From positions 248,001-312,000 of the forward strand of contig ML058513.1 in assembly GCA_003013855.2 (NCBI GenBank): 64,000 bases of DNA, read 5' to 3'. The stretch comes from Liriodendron chinense. Lineage: Eukaryota > Streptophyta > Magnoliopsida > Magnoliales > Magnoliaceae. The notes under the pieces are model-generated. The model saw nothing but the letters and a program-made list of their open reading frames with translations. It made no database searches and was not told where the DNA came from. Below are positions 47,101 through 58,500 of the stretch, in pieces. Position numbers and translations under genes: made by a program. Position 1 is the stretch's first letter. Every line of letters begins with the position of its first letter.

Positions 47101-47845
47101 AAGAAAATAGGATTTAGAGTTGTCGAGATGGATCAAGACCGAGTGTGGGTTGGATTGTGGTGTCCGAGTTGGATATGTAGGGTCAGGTTGGGTTAGTCCA
47201 AGTTGGGTGTGAGATGGGTTGGGTAGGTCCAAGATGGGTTGAGCAGACTCGACTCGACAAAAACTTGGCTCGACTCGAAAGTATGACCGAGTCGAGCTCG
47301 GTTCGAATTAGTTAGATCCTGGATAAAAATAAGTTTAAGCTGACCAAATTGAGCCTAGGACCGAGCTGAACCAAGTTCGAGACCTAGGTCTACGTCCGAC
47401 CAAGCCGAGTCGAGTTGGGCAGAGTTTGACTCGATTCGACTTGATGTCCATCTTTACTCTAAAAACAACCGAAAATAGAAATTTACAAAAATAGTAAAAT
47501 TTCCTAAAAATTAGTGTTGGATCGAGGGGGATTTTTTGCCAAGATGGATGAATTCGGCCAGTAGAATAGGTCAATTGACCCCGGAAGCATTGTTACATAA
47601 ATATCGATAGGTCATGCATTTTGTAACAATATCTGTATCAAAAGTTACAATTGATTTACGGTCTACACTTTAGATAATAAATTCTCCATATTGGAATGAA
47701 TATCTTTGAACTGGACATGCATAAGACTAAATTATGTTATGCCCTATGTAGGATTGTGACAGATCTAGTCTATTTTATCTTCTTTTGGTCTAACCATACT
47801 AAGAGTGCATCTGTGCCACCTCCTGCATCACCGGCATGGACCGTC
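44135..47845 (-). mobile_element. Ty3/gypsy retrotransposon with both LTRs, coding region mostly lost
   Basis: Two related LTRs lie at about 44135-44845 and 46325-47845 (the latter split by a younger hAT element). Shared landmarks are TAATTTCCTAATT, GATTTACGGTCTACA and CTTCTTTTGGTC. Between them, on the minus strand, are a pre-RT segment (EFKGIVPSELPDKF, about 45380-45420), then directly WDIAHAQMKIVFNN and the integrase C-terminal region (ADRIMIVVHADV, FEVGDTMLVHLCNKRF, YVVDPFQGI ... FNIADLYQYH, 44875-45370). RT, RNase H and the integrase core are missing. 45430-46320 has no confident domain. Confidence 0.8.
46666..47456. mobile_element. hAT-type element nested in the gypsy LTR, perfect 8-bp duplication
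   Basis: 791 bp. Ends TAGAGTTGGACATGAGCCGAG-like (left) and GATGTCCATCTTTA (right) pair as imperfect inverted repeats; CTCTAAAA flanks both sides (46658-46665 and 47457-47464). The interior is rich in CGACTCGA words, A- and T-runs, and CCTACCC repeats. No transposase is readable. Confidence 0.8.
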
Positions 47846-47934
47846 AAGTGGCACTCAAGTCTAAGACCGCATTGTGAACATCCCGTAATGCAAAAATCAG
47901 GATATTATTGGGACCACAGAAAACACTGATTATC

Positions 47935-48440
47935 TCGCGCAACTTGGGTTTGACCCATAGCGATGAGGATGATATCCTGACTGTAGGGCCCACCTTTATA
48001 TGTGAATTGTATATCCATGCTGCTCATCTGTTTTTCAAGGATATGATCCAAAAAATGAAGCTAATAGAAGTTTCAGATAAACCACACCACGGCAAAAAGT
48101 AGTCATTGAATTCATACATTAAAAGCTTCCTAGCACCCACTATAATGTTTATTAACCATCCAACCGGTCGTACAGATCTGAATGAAAGGAAAAAATAAAT
48201 ATCAGCTTGATCTAAAACTTTAGTGTCCTACAAAAGGTTTTCAATGGTCATTAACCACTGTTTCCTGTAGTGTGGTCCATTGAAATTTGTATCTGCTTCA
48301 GTTTTGGAACCACGAACTACAATAAGCTGGAAACACAAACGAACGGCGTGGATATACAATGCAAGCATCGAGGTAGGCCCCTACGGTGAGGGTCTCACAC
48401 ACATCGCTCGTTCCGGTGTCTCACCCAAGCTGCGTTCCGG
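47935..48440. repeat. Foldback element, copy
   Basis: The left arm CGCAACTTGGG ... AGCGATG ... GTAGGGCCCACC is mirrored by GTAGGCCCCTACGG ... CATCGCT ... CCCAAGCTGCG at the right. Inner arms follow the family pattern. Confidence 0.7.
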
Positions 48441-49385
48441 TAATCTCGCTCACACCACCTTACGCTGGCGCTCGATTAACGGCAGGCACGCTCTCGTTCG
48501 CAAGGCGAGTGACGCGAGCACGGTTAGGTTGAGAAAGAGATAGGTTGTCGTTGGCGCATACGACAGGCAGGCATTCAAACTCCCCACCCTGCTGACTTTT
48601 GCGTGTAACGCTGGCTACTGCCGACACAACTCGATTTCGCGTTTCACAGCTGGAAGAATCACACGCATCGGATAAAAATGAATGAAACGCTCGCTCTCTT
48701 CGCGCGTGTGAAACATCGGAACTAGCCATGATGTTATCTCGCACTGTTCCAAAATTGGATCAATAGGATCACCGAATGGGCCACACTCGTATATCAAATA
48801 CAGGCCGTTGCTTTGTATGGTTTGGCCTAATGACGGCCTCGTCGTTTTTTAGAAATCATATTAGGTTGCACGATGAACGGCTCAGATGTCACAGACTCTT
48901 ACCAATTCTCGCACGTGGAGGCGAGTGCATTTAGCATTTCTCACGCTAAACAGCCACGGACACAGAAACAAAGAAGAGACGGTGCCCTAGAATTTGACAC
49001 GAGATGGCGTGAAGTTGTGGCACGCACAGTCAATCCACACCGTCCAAGTCGCAGATCACATGGAGGATGGAGCATATATAGACTACTCACATTAATCAAA
49101 GCAATGGTGACGATTGAATTGATGACTGTAAATTCGGCCGATGAATAAAATGGTCAGTGGTCCAAATTCCACGGACGGATTCAGAAGGTTAGAACTGTAC
49201 GACATTATAAGATAGGGTTTTGCTCTATCATCGGTAGAACCGTAATGTGGAAGGTCCAGATCTCATGTATGCCACGCGTACATTGGCTACGAGGACACGA
49301 GAAAAGCGGTGGTGAACCATCACCGCTGACTAGCCCCGGCCAATGTACCGAAGCGGAATGCCTCTTACTCCGGGCGCAGAGATAT

Positions 49386-49970
49386 TAGGGCTCTCCATGT
49401 AGCGGGTCAGATCTGAGATCCGATTGGCTCCAAATCCATATAATCCATATTTGTATCTTAAAATAGGTCCCATTATTTAAATGGGTTGGATTTCGATATT
49501 AAAATAAGTCCGATTACATAAATGGACTGGATTGAACTGGATTTAGATTCACATAAACATATCTAAGTTCGATCTGAATCCGTATATAGAATTTTAGACT
49601 TGAGCATGATCCAACCGAATCTCATTGTCACCTTACTGTATATGTTATAATCTGGCCATTCATTTTTTCATATTATTTTAGGCCATGTCTCAAAATTGAG
49701 ACCTGCAACTCTTAGGTCGACCTAATCAGGACTCGCATCATTTTCCTATTACATTAAATATATTATATTATATATTTTTTAGATTTGTAATTGGTGGATT
49801 AGGACCTAGATTTGATTTGAATCCAATGGTTATAAGAATTTTGGATTGAAAATGGATATAACTATTTATAAATGTACTAGATGGGGATATCGCCTTTTGG
49901 ATCCGAATCTGTCTACCGATGTTCGGAGTGGAGCCGGATCCGATTCGGAGCCGGATCATTGAGAGCCCTA
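49386..49970. mobile_element. hAT-type MITE, TAGGGCTCTC family, copy 1
   Basis: 585 bp with ends TAGGGCTCTCCATG and ATTGAGAGCCCTA. Flanked by AGAGATAT (49378-49385) and TGAGATAT (49971-49978), 7 of 8 identical. The interior alternates GGATCCGA-like and AATGGATTGGAT words. The second copy lies 4.2 kb downstream. Confidence 0.85.
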
Positions 49971-49978
49971 TGAGATAT

Positions 49979-50422
49979 TCCTGTGCCTGGGGCTGTGTGG
50001 GGCCCGCAGGGTGTCCGTGTTTAATCCACTTCGTCCATCTGTTTTGCAGGACCACAATTGAAAATGAATTTAAAAATCAGTCACATCCAAAACTCACGTG
50101 GGTTATACCACAAGACAAAGCAGGGATTGAATTCGTGAGGGTGACAGAAGTTTTTCTCTTTAATCAAGAAGATATTTGTGACTACAGTTCATCTGAGTGG
50201 TAATAATCCTATGAACAGTTTGGATGGTATATAAATGTCATGGCCAGCTCCAGGAACGTTTCAACGGTGGAAGTTTCCATCACCACCATTTCGTTTGGTG
50301 TGGGTCACCTAACATTTGGATCGGCTTGATTTGTAGAGTCCAACTGTGGTCTTTCAAAACAGATGGACGGAGTGGATTTATTAAGGAAATCTTTTAGACC
50401 CCACCCAGCCCGGGGCACAGGT
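49979..50422. repeat. Foldback element, copy
   Basis: CTGTGCCTGGGGCTG at the left mirrors CAGCCCGGGGCACAG at the right; inner arms have TTTAATCCACTTCGTCC and GGACGGAGTGGATTTATTAA. It directly follows the hAT MITE ending at 49970. Confidence 0.7.
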
Positions 50423-51070
50423 GCATGGCAATCCACTTCAATGTACATACAAAAAAAAACTTTGGTACTCCTGCAGACTGTAATGAATAATACGCAGGCA
50501 TTACCAAGAAATTGCATAATTGTCATACAAGTAAATAAAATTAAACTGTCCAAATTATGTGTATCCATTTAGATGTAGTGAAATAAAATAAAATAAAACT
50601 AAGCTTATTTGATTATCTGATTGTCAGATTAGTGATGGATGGTTCAAAATGAAAAATATCTAATGGTCTGATTTCAACAAGTGTCCAGGAATCCGAGGTA
50701 AGGATTTTCTAATGGTCTGATTTCAACAGTGGGTCGAACGCTTTAACTAGTAATTAGTCTGGTCGACGTGTATCATTTCAATGTGCACGCGTATAAAGTG
50801 CTATACAAAGCCAGAGTATTAAAATCCTTCCCATATGCATAAAACTCTAATTACTCCGAAAAAAACGTATGACAAGGTTCCTTTCTCAAAAAAATTTACC
50901 ACTTTTGTCCTTTTTACCACATTCAGAGCCTTTGGTAATTTCCCGTTTGTATGTATTGTGGCTAGTGGCATGTAATGAAAATATTCCAAGCTTAATGGCT
51001 AAACTATAAAATAATGGCAATTTATGCATGATGCTACGTGCTGCCTAACAAATCATAGCACCCTACGCCC

Positions 51071-51615
51071 GGAAGCGGATTGCGTGGTGTGCCACGTACC
51101 ACCGACGTCGGTGGTGTGTTGACGTCACTAAGTTCTGTGGGTCCCATCATGATTTTTTTGTTATATCCATATCATCCATCCATTTTTCGAGATCATTTTA
51201 GGATACGGGCCAACAGATGAAGCAGATTTAAAGCTAAGTAGACCACACTATAGAAAGCAGTAGGATTGAACGTCTACCATTGAAAACTTCTTGGGGGTCA
51301 CAGAAGTTTTGGATGAAGCTGATATTTGTGATTTTTCTTCATCCAGGTTTGTGTGACCTTATGAACAGGTTGGATGGAAAATAAACATCAATGTGGACCT
51401 TAGGAAGGAAAATAAACATCAATGTGGACGCCATTGTCCCCACTGCTTTCTACTGTGTAGTCTGCATTGGATCTGCCTAGTTTTCTGACCCGTGCGCCAA
51501 ATAATCTCGCAAAATGGATGGATGGTGTGGATATAATACATACATCATAGTAGGGCCCACAGAACTTAGTGACGTCAACACACCATTGAGGTCGCACACC
51601 ACGCAATCCGCTTCC
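51071..51615. mobile_element. Foldback element with long, clean terminal inverted repeats
   Basis: 545 bp. Both ends read GGAAGCGGATTGCGTGGTGT when inverted, then GTGTGTTGACGTCACTAAG and TTCTGTGGG. The left arm has a perfect palindrome ACCACCGACGTCGGTGGT (51100-51117) not kept in the right arm. A small internal duplication (GAAAATAAACATCAATGTGG twice, 51377-51425) is present. Flanking 9-mers agree only weakly. Confidence 0.8.
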
Positions 51616-52436
51616 TGCCGCCCATAAGATAAACATTGACCGGTAATTGTTTTTCGTTGCCCTTACGTAGTTCTACTCGGAGTAAAGTGGCTGTACAAGA
51701 TGGCGTCAATCGTCATGGCGGCAAGTTGAAAATGACTAATTTGCCCTTGTGGTTTTCAATGTGCTCATGGAGTGGAATCAGTGATGGCGGATATTGTAAG
51801 GGCAGGATTGGAATCTGACAAAAAGGTTTAGCACAACCCATATAAAATAATATTCAATTTAAAAATATTGTTGGTCTTTTGTCAAAGATGCCTTTCAGTT
51901 TTAGGCCAAAAGCAAACTGTCGGTGGGAATGTATGGTCCATTAATAATTTCTAGGGTAGGTGGAATAGACCCTAGGCCGTACTGGGCCTAGCTCTCAGGT
52001 TAGCCCGATCTTGCCATCTCAGCCCTATTCCTTAAGCCCTGGCTTAGACCTAATGGTGCTGAAAACGCCTAGTCAGGAACCAAATGATGGTTTGAGATAG
52101 GGCAGCCTAAAAGATTTTTAAGGATGTATCATCCATTCTTTCTATTAGGGGTGGCAATGGACCGGCTAGGACCAGCCCTATCTAGAACCTAATCCCTAAT
52201 GGTGGCCCACTTGATTATTGAACTAGACCAATGGCTCAGGCGGGACCATTCATCATTGGCTCATTCTGGTACAGGTATGTAGATGTGGGCCTTCGGCTAA
52301 GTTTAGTGGCCCAGCCGGCCCATCCCCATCTTATTTAAGGATACACCTGAGATGGACAGTTATTTATGAAAATAGATGGCGCACATTCAGAATAAAAAAA
52401 GGTTCGTTCTACACCGTACACTTGACTGCTTAACTT

Positions 52437-52985
52437 GGGAGCGAATTAGGTGTTGCCGGGGGAACAGCTTAGTGGGTGCTACCCCTACCGTGTGGCCCAC
52501 ATGGATGATATTTTGTATATCCACACCGTCCATCCGTTTCTCCAGCCTATTTGAGAATGTGGTTCCAAAAATTATACAGATCCAAATCTCAAGTGAACCA
52601 TACCAATCAATGGAAACAGCGTTGATTTAGTGCCCCACCATTAAAATTTCCAAAGAGCCCATCGTAATATTTTGGTCATGTTTATTTGCAATCCAAGCTG
52701 TTGATAATGTCAAAAGGATCTGGATGAAGGGAAATTATAAAGATCAGCTTGATCTAAAAAATTTGTGGCCCACAAAAAGTTTTTAATAGTCATTCATCAC
52801 TGTTTCTAGTGGTATTGTCGACATGAGAATTTTATCTTCTTAGGGTTTGGGATCACGTCCTAAAATGATATGGAAAAACAGATGGACCGCGTCGATATAT
52901 AAAAAATACATCAAGATGGGCCCCACACGGTTAAGGTAACACCGACTAAGCTGTTCCCCGGGTAACAGCGAATCCTCTCTCGCTT
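52437..52985. repeat. Foldback element, copy
   Basis: GGGGAACAGCTTAGTGGGTG near 52463 mirrors CACCGACTAAGCTGTTCCCC near 52940. Inner arms have ATATCCACACCGTCCATCCG on the left and its complement on the right. Confidence 0.75.
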
Positions 52986-53729
52986 AGCTGGCATCTATCT
53001 GGTGGGCACCGTGTCAGTGCAGCAAAAAATGCACACTTATTTCATGACATCGACCGTCACATCGTCCAACCCGCGGATCTCAAACCGATGGTCAAAAGCA
53101 AAAAGGTAAAATGATCTACGGTTCACGTTCCACCTAGATTGAACGGTCAGGACCTGTCCTGTAGCATCTATTATGGCCCACCCCAATGGGTGGTACCATT
53201 CATGAAACCCTGCAGCCACACTAGTGGAAGTGGTCAATCTCCATTGACTGGAACAGCAGCATGATATGATGTAATGCCTGTGGAATGCGATCGATCTAGG
53301 CCGTCCACCTTAACCACAAGACCAATGTTTTTCCTTTGCCACTGGATAGACACATCAACGACCATCCAAGGTTGTCATCTCAGTGAACGGTTAAGATCAT
53401 CTAATCAAAATATTTTCACGCTATCAGCCAATCTGTACGGTAGGATTGGTGTTGCAACATACTCTGATACACTGGAATTGCACACTTTCCATGGGATACA
53501 GACTAAGGGATTTACTATTCAACGGTTCTGATCATCCAAATGCATGACCCAACCATCGGAATACAAATCTATTCAGTAGTCCGCAGACTACAAGACCGTC
53601 CCTCCGCTCCTGCTCCAGTTAAAAACCCTCGGCAACTTCCTCTCCTGGAAGAACGAAAAAAAAAATAAAAGAGGAAAACTTCGATACTCTGGCAGAGAGT
53701 TATGGTACTATACGTAAGAAGAGGACTAC

Positions 53730-54205
53730 TACCCAGAGGGTGAGACCCTGACCGTATGGGCCCACATCGATGTATTAATTTCATATCCACGCCGTTCATC
53801 GGTTATTAAAGCTTATTTTAGTCTATGGTTCCAAAAATGAAGCAGATAAAAATTTCATGTGGACCACACCATAGGAAAGACTGGTATTGACCATTAAAAA
53901 CCTTTTGTGGCCCATAAAAGTTTTGGATCAATCTGATATTTGTTTTTATCTTTCAGCCATGTCTGTGTGACTTATCAACAGGTTGGATGGTCAATAAACA
54001 TTATGATGTATGCTAGGAAACTTTTAATGGTGGGCGTGTTCAGCGACCACTATTTCGTGTGGTTTGGTCCACCTTAAGTTTGTAACTGCTTAATTTTTTA
54101 CTTTATATTCTAAAATAATATGTAAAAACAGATGGACGGCGTGGATATACAATGAATATATTGAGGTGGGCCCAAAGGTCAGGTTCTCATTGATAAATTA
54201 GGTTG
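53730..54205. repeat. Foldback element, copy
   Basis: TGAGACCCTGACCGTATGGG at the left mirrors CCCAAAGGTCAGGTTCTCA at the right, with ATATCCACGCCGTTCATCGG inside. It is followed within 20 bases by a hAT MITE. Confidence 0.75.
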
Positions 54206-54220
54206 GTCGATCGTCGTAAA

Positions 54221-54778
54221 TAGGGCTCTCAATGGAGCGGGTCAGATCCGAGATCCGATTCGCTTTGAATCCGTTTAATGCGGATTTGGATCTTAAAATA
54301 GGTCCGATTAGTTAAATGGATTGGATTTGAATCCTAAAATAGGTCCGATTACTTAAATGGACCGGATATGAATTCAGAGGAACATATCCGAGTTCGATCC
54401 GGATCCGATTAAGATCGGACTCATTGTCACCTTACTGTATATGTTATATTCATGCTAACCATCCGTTTTACAATTTATTTTTGGCCATGTCGGCCATATC
54501 ATAGTAAATGGTGGGATTTGCATCATTTTTCTACTAAATTAAATATATTATATTATATATTTTATATCATATATTTTTTTAGATTTGTCATGGGGTGGAT
54601 TCGGATCTAGATCCGGCCCGAATCCGGTGGTTATATGGATTTTGGATCGAAAATGGATCTAAGAATTTATAAATGGATCGGATATGGATATCACTTTTTG
54701 GATCCGAGTTGGATCCGAATCCGATCCGAATCCGTCTACAGATATATGGACTTGGAGCCGGACCCATTGAGAGCCCTA
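54221..54778. mobile_element. hAT-type MITE, TAGGGCTCTC family, copy 2
   Basis: 558 bp with ends TAGGGCTCTCAATGG and CCATTGAGAGCCCTA, an exact 15-bp inverted pair. Flanked by GTCGTAAA (54213-54220) and GTCGTTAA (54779-54786), 7 of 8 identical. The interior parallels copy 1 at 49386 along its length. Confidence 0.88.
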
Positions 54779-55172
54779 GTCGTTAACTAAAAATAACACT
54801 TTTTAATTTATGTAACTATCGGACTAGGAAACATTTATTGGACGGTTGGAATGAAACATAACTAACGGTCCTACTTCATAAACAAGTGTCCATAAATCAG
54901 AGGATATATTTGTTCGATCAAACATGATTTTTGGACTGTAACTCCTTTACAGTGTGTTCCACATTTTAGACGGTTTAATTTGAGTTATAATTTTAGAAGT
55001 GTACCGATTTATTAGTGCCAGTGTATCAAGTACCATACACCACCAGAGAATTAAAAAACTTCCACAGGAAACTTCACCACCATTAATATACTGACACGTG
55101 TCAATCACTCACGAACCACGTCAACAATAATAAAACCTCGGGGTAAGGCCTAAGCGTAATCGAGTAATCTCA

Positions 55173-55199
55173 CTCTCTCTCTCTCTCTCTCTCTCTCTC
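55173..55199 (+). promoter_or_regulatory. CT-rich tract in the promoter/5' leader of the LysM gene
   Basis: A 27-base pure CT run lies about 375 bases upstream of the start codon, followed by a C/T-rich, ATG-poor leader. CT tracts (Y patch) are common at plant transcription starts. The exact start site cannot be read from the sequence. Confidence 0.5.
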
Positions 55200-55494
55200 A
55201 AACTCTGTTTTTCTGCCTTTCGTTTCTCGCAGCGATGCGAATCCCGCCACGAAGGTAAATCTGAAGGAAAAACGATCTGGGAATCGAAATCCAGACCTCG
55301 AATTCCCCCTCCTAGCGATTCTCCATCAGATTCTCTCTGGAACGGTACAAATACCACTCATTTCCACGAAAAATCCACTTTCCCTGCAGTGATCTACGGT
55401 ATTTTCGCAAAATCCCCGTCGAATCCTCCTCCGCCAGCCCCGATCTGGGTAAATAAGTGCGGAATTCCGTTGTTTGGATTTTCTAGGGTTTCAG

Positions 55495-55536
55495 ATGAGG
55501 ATATGGACTGGAATTTCATGTCTTAGTGGTGTTTAG
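55495..55536 (+). promoter_or_regulatory. Upstream ORFs in the LysM gene leader
   Basis: If transcription starts near the CT tract, the leader holds an ATG at 55495 opening a 13-codon ORF that ends at 55536. A second ATG at 55503, in another frame, ends at 55526. Both close before the main ATG at 55574, so they could lower main-ORF translation or act conditionally. This is inference from position only. Confidence 0.4.
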
Positions 55537-55573
55537 GGTTTTTGTTTTCCTTTTGGGGGGCGAATTGTATAAA

Positions 55574-58500
55574 ATGCAGACCAAGGAAGCGCAGAGTAAT
55601 GGAATTTCTCAGTCCGTTTCAGATGATTTTCTCAGTGAGAGAGGAATCGATTCAACTATGATGACTTCGTCGAATATTCGGTTGGCTCCATCATCCGGTG
55701 TCAATTACATCGAGCACCGCGTCTCGAAGATGGATACATTGGCTGGCGTCGCTATCAAGTATGGCGTCGAGGTAAATGGATGAGATGCTTTTAGATTTGT
55801 GTTCGAATTTTGATTTGTGCATGATTCTTCAAAGCATTGCATGATCATAGAATTTATTTTTGCAATTATTCTGTGTATTTGATTCATTGGTGAATTGAAT
55901 AAAGTACATGCATGTACCCATCATGCACATGGCATGCAGCAAACTGGCTGTCCAGATTGTTGGCCCAACATGGATTGAGTATTAGTGTAAAAACCTCATT
56001 TTGGTCGGATGATGCTATCCAATCAATGGACATTTTCCCCATCGAGCTGGAATCTTTGTCCATTCCCCCCCTTCATTTTAGCAGTCCATTTTATGTCTAT
56101 TTGATTGGGTGGTTGGGATTTCTAACTCATGAGATTTTTTGGGTTATGCTTGTGTCCAGTGGGGCTGGCTAATTAGATCATCTAGATTGAGGTGCATATA
56201 TTCACCTTGCGCGGTGGATTCATTCATTAAAATGACACAAAATACCATTGCATAGTACCTTGTAATTCATCTTTTGGTGAATATATTTGTCTCAATTATG
56301 AAGTTGTGAGGCGTTGCTGTTTTATTTATAAGTTGCTTATTCCGCACTCTCTCAATGCTTGGATAATTCAAGAAGAGAGCGAAGTTCATAAATGATTGTC
56401 TTTCTATTGAAGAAGCTAAACTTTAGAACTTCGATTTGGAAAAGAAGCTTGGTCGAAGGTTTTTGTAGTTCGTTATAATATATTGTACATTTGTACTGTA
56501 CCATTCTATTATACATTTGCATTGTAGTGGTTGGATGTATGTGTTTCTCCATAACCTTTGCCGAGGTAGATTTTTTTCCCCTTTAGGCATTGCAATCTTG
56601 AAAATCTGGGCTTTAGTGATTGTGATATCAGATAACTATTTCCAAGAGATTGATCCAGCAATGGGTACCAAATACAAGAGTTCCTCATAACTATGATTAT
56701 GATACGAGGCTTTAGTGATTATGATATCAGCATAAACATTTACAAGGGTTCTTTTGGGAACCTTGTGACCGTCTGATCATATCAAGATAGTGATAAGAAG
56801 CAAGCCTCAACAAATAAAGACTTATCATTGATGTCAAGGGTTAGGGTATTGTCTGAAACCAGTCCATATCAACCAATATGTACCAGTATCTTCCATGAAC
56901 AATACAGCCATATTGGCCCAAAACAGCCAATATAGGGTGATAAGGGCAATATGACCCTGTATTGATGGTGAATGATACAATGCATCAAAACTGATTTTTT
57001 AAAACCATGATTGATGTCTAACATCGGATCATTTCCCTACTTTGCAAGCATGGATTCTAGTTGTTCAGAAGTTCGTTCACTGAGCTTGTTAATCCAACTT
57101 TGAATTTGTATGTAATAATCACAAGTAGATGTGCACATTGTAGACTTCCAAAAAGATAGCTATATGCTTGCATTTTGTTTCTAGTTTGTTTGTTACAAGG
57201 GTTTGCATGTCTGGTGCTTCAGGTTGCAGACATTAAACGATTGAATGGCTTGGTGACAGATCTTCAGATGTTTGCTCACAAAACACTGCTAATACCACTA
57301 CCTGGAAGGCATCCACCATCTCCCATTCTGTCAAATGGTTCAGCTAGTCCAGGGTACTGCTACTGCTCTTGCTATTGCTTATTTATACAATCATTTGCCT
57401 TTTTAATTCAGTGTTGACTTTATCTTGAATGCAGAATGACATCTTGTTTACATGATTATTGAAAATTCCATCACCCAGTCCCTTTTTTTCCGATACCTTA
57501 CGTCATCATGTTATTCCATGTATTATTTAATTTTGGTGCATTTGCTGGAGATCTGATGGACACCCTCCCTTGTGTGTACGGTTTCTCACCATCAATGAGA
57601 AACAAAGTGCTGACCCTGAGTTGACATGTTTTTGGCAAGCTCACTACTAAATCTCGTTTTCTTGTATCTTCTTGATATCTCGACTGAATATGAAATTAAT
57701 TTATTCTTTTGTTATTTGATTCAGATATTCTAGACAATTGATCTCTCAAAAAATCCAATACCCAATACTGGAATCAACATTTTATTTGTGCCATCATTTA
57801 GAAGCATACCAGTGACTCTGTCACATGCGTAAGTTCTTCATACATGATGGTTTCGTATTTCGTTTTAAATTGAGAATTGAATACAAACCCCTAATTACAA
57901 TTCCTTTCTTCAATAGGAAATGATCAAGATAGACTGTAGAGCAACAAAGGGGCACCCATCACAATCTTACTTACATATCAAAGTTTGTCACTTTACCCCA
58001 GCACGATGCAACCAAACAAGGGGTGGTCCCCCCCCCCCCCCCCCCCCCCCCCTCCTTCTCCAGGCCACTCTGAAAAATTCATATAACAGGGGCCTTGGTG
58101 GGTTATAACTTATAAATAGGCAACTACATGGCATCTAGCTCATTGGCCATTATTGCCAGGGGTCAACAAGCTTCTTTAACTCTGTTATAAATTGGTGCAA
58201 GGCATGATGTGGGTAAATAATCTCATATCCATGCACAGCCATTCAATGTTAGTTCCATCTATTCCCTGCGACTGGTATTCATCCCATCTGACGATTTGAC
58301 TCTGTTGGCTGATAGAGTTTCCTTAAAAGCAGATGAACTATTGAGTAGGTTGTGTCCTATTGCCTCTTCGCCAAGGTGGTAAACTGCAAAAAATTAGTGA
58401 TGTACCCTTACTACCTCTTCAATCATGAAAACCCCTTTTGAAGTTGCATGTTGTGTAAATCTGCTTTCTGGTCGTAACTTTTTTTATTTTTCCGGTCGTA

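Larger units (their letters stand above)
31876..55172. other. Intergenic region between HCF136 and the LysM gene
   Basis: 23.3 kb with no cellular coding region that I can support. Most of it is covered by the elements listed separately. Stretches without an assignment are 32060-32760, 33200-33920, 34850-35400, 41260-42200, 42565-43185, 43760-44130, 48440-49385, 50430-51070, 51620-52435 and 54790-55170. Confidence 0.8.

Noticed and set aside
46666..47456. Possible tandem satellite from repeated CGACTCGA words
   Set aside because: The 8-bp target duplication and inverted ends show it is a single inserted element.
49386..54778. Segmental duplication of 49.4 kb and 54.2 kb regions
   Set aside because: Similarity stops at the TAGGG ends, and each copy has its own target duplication.
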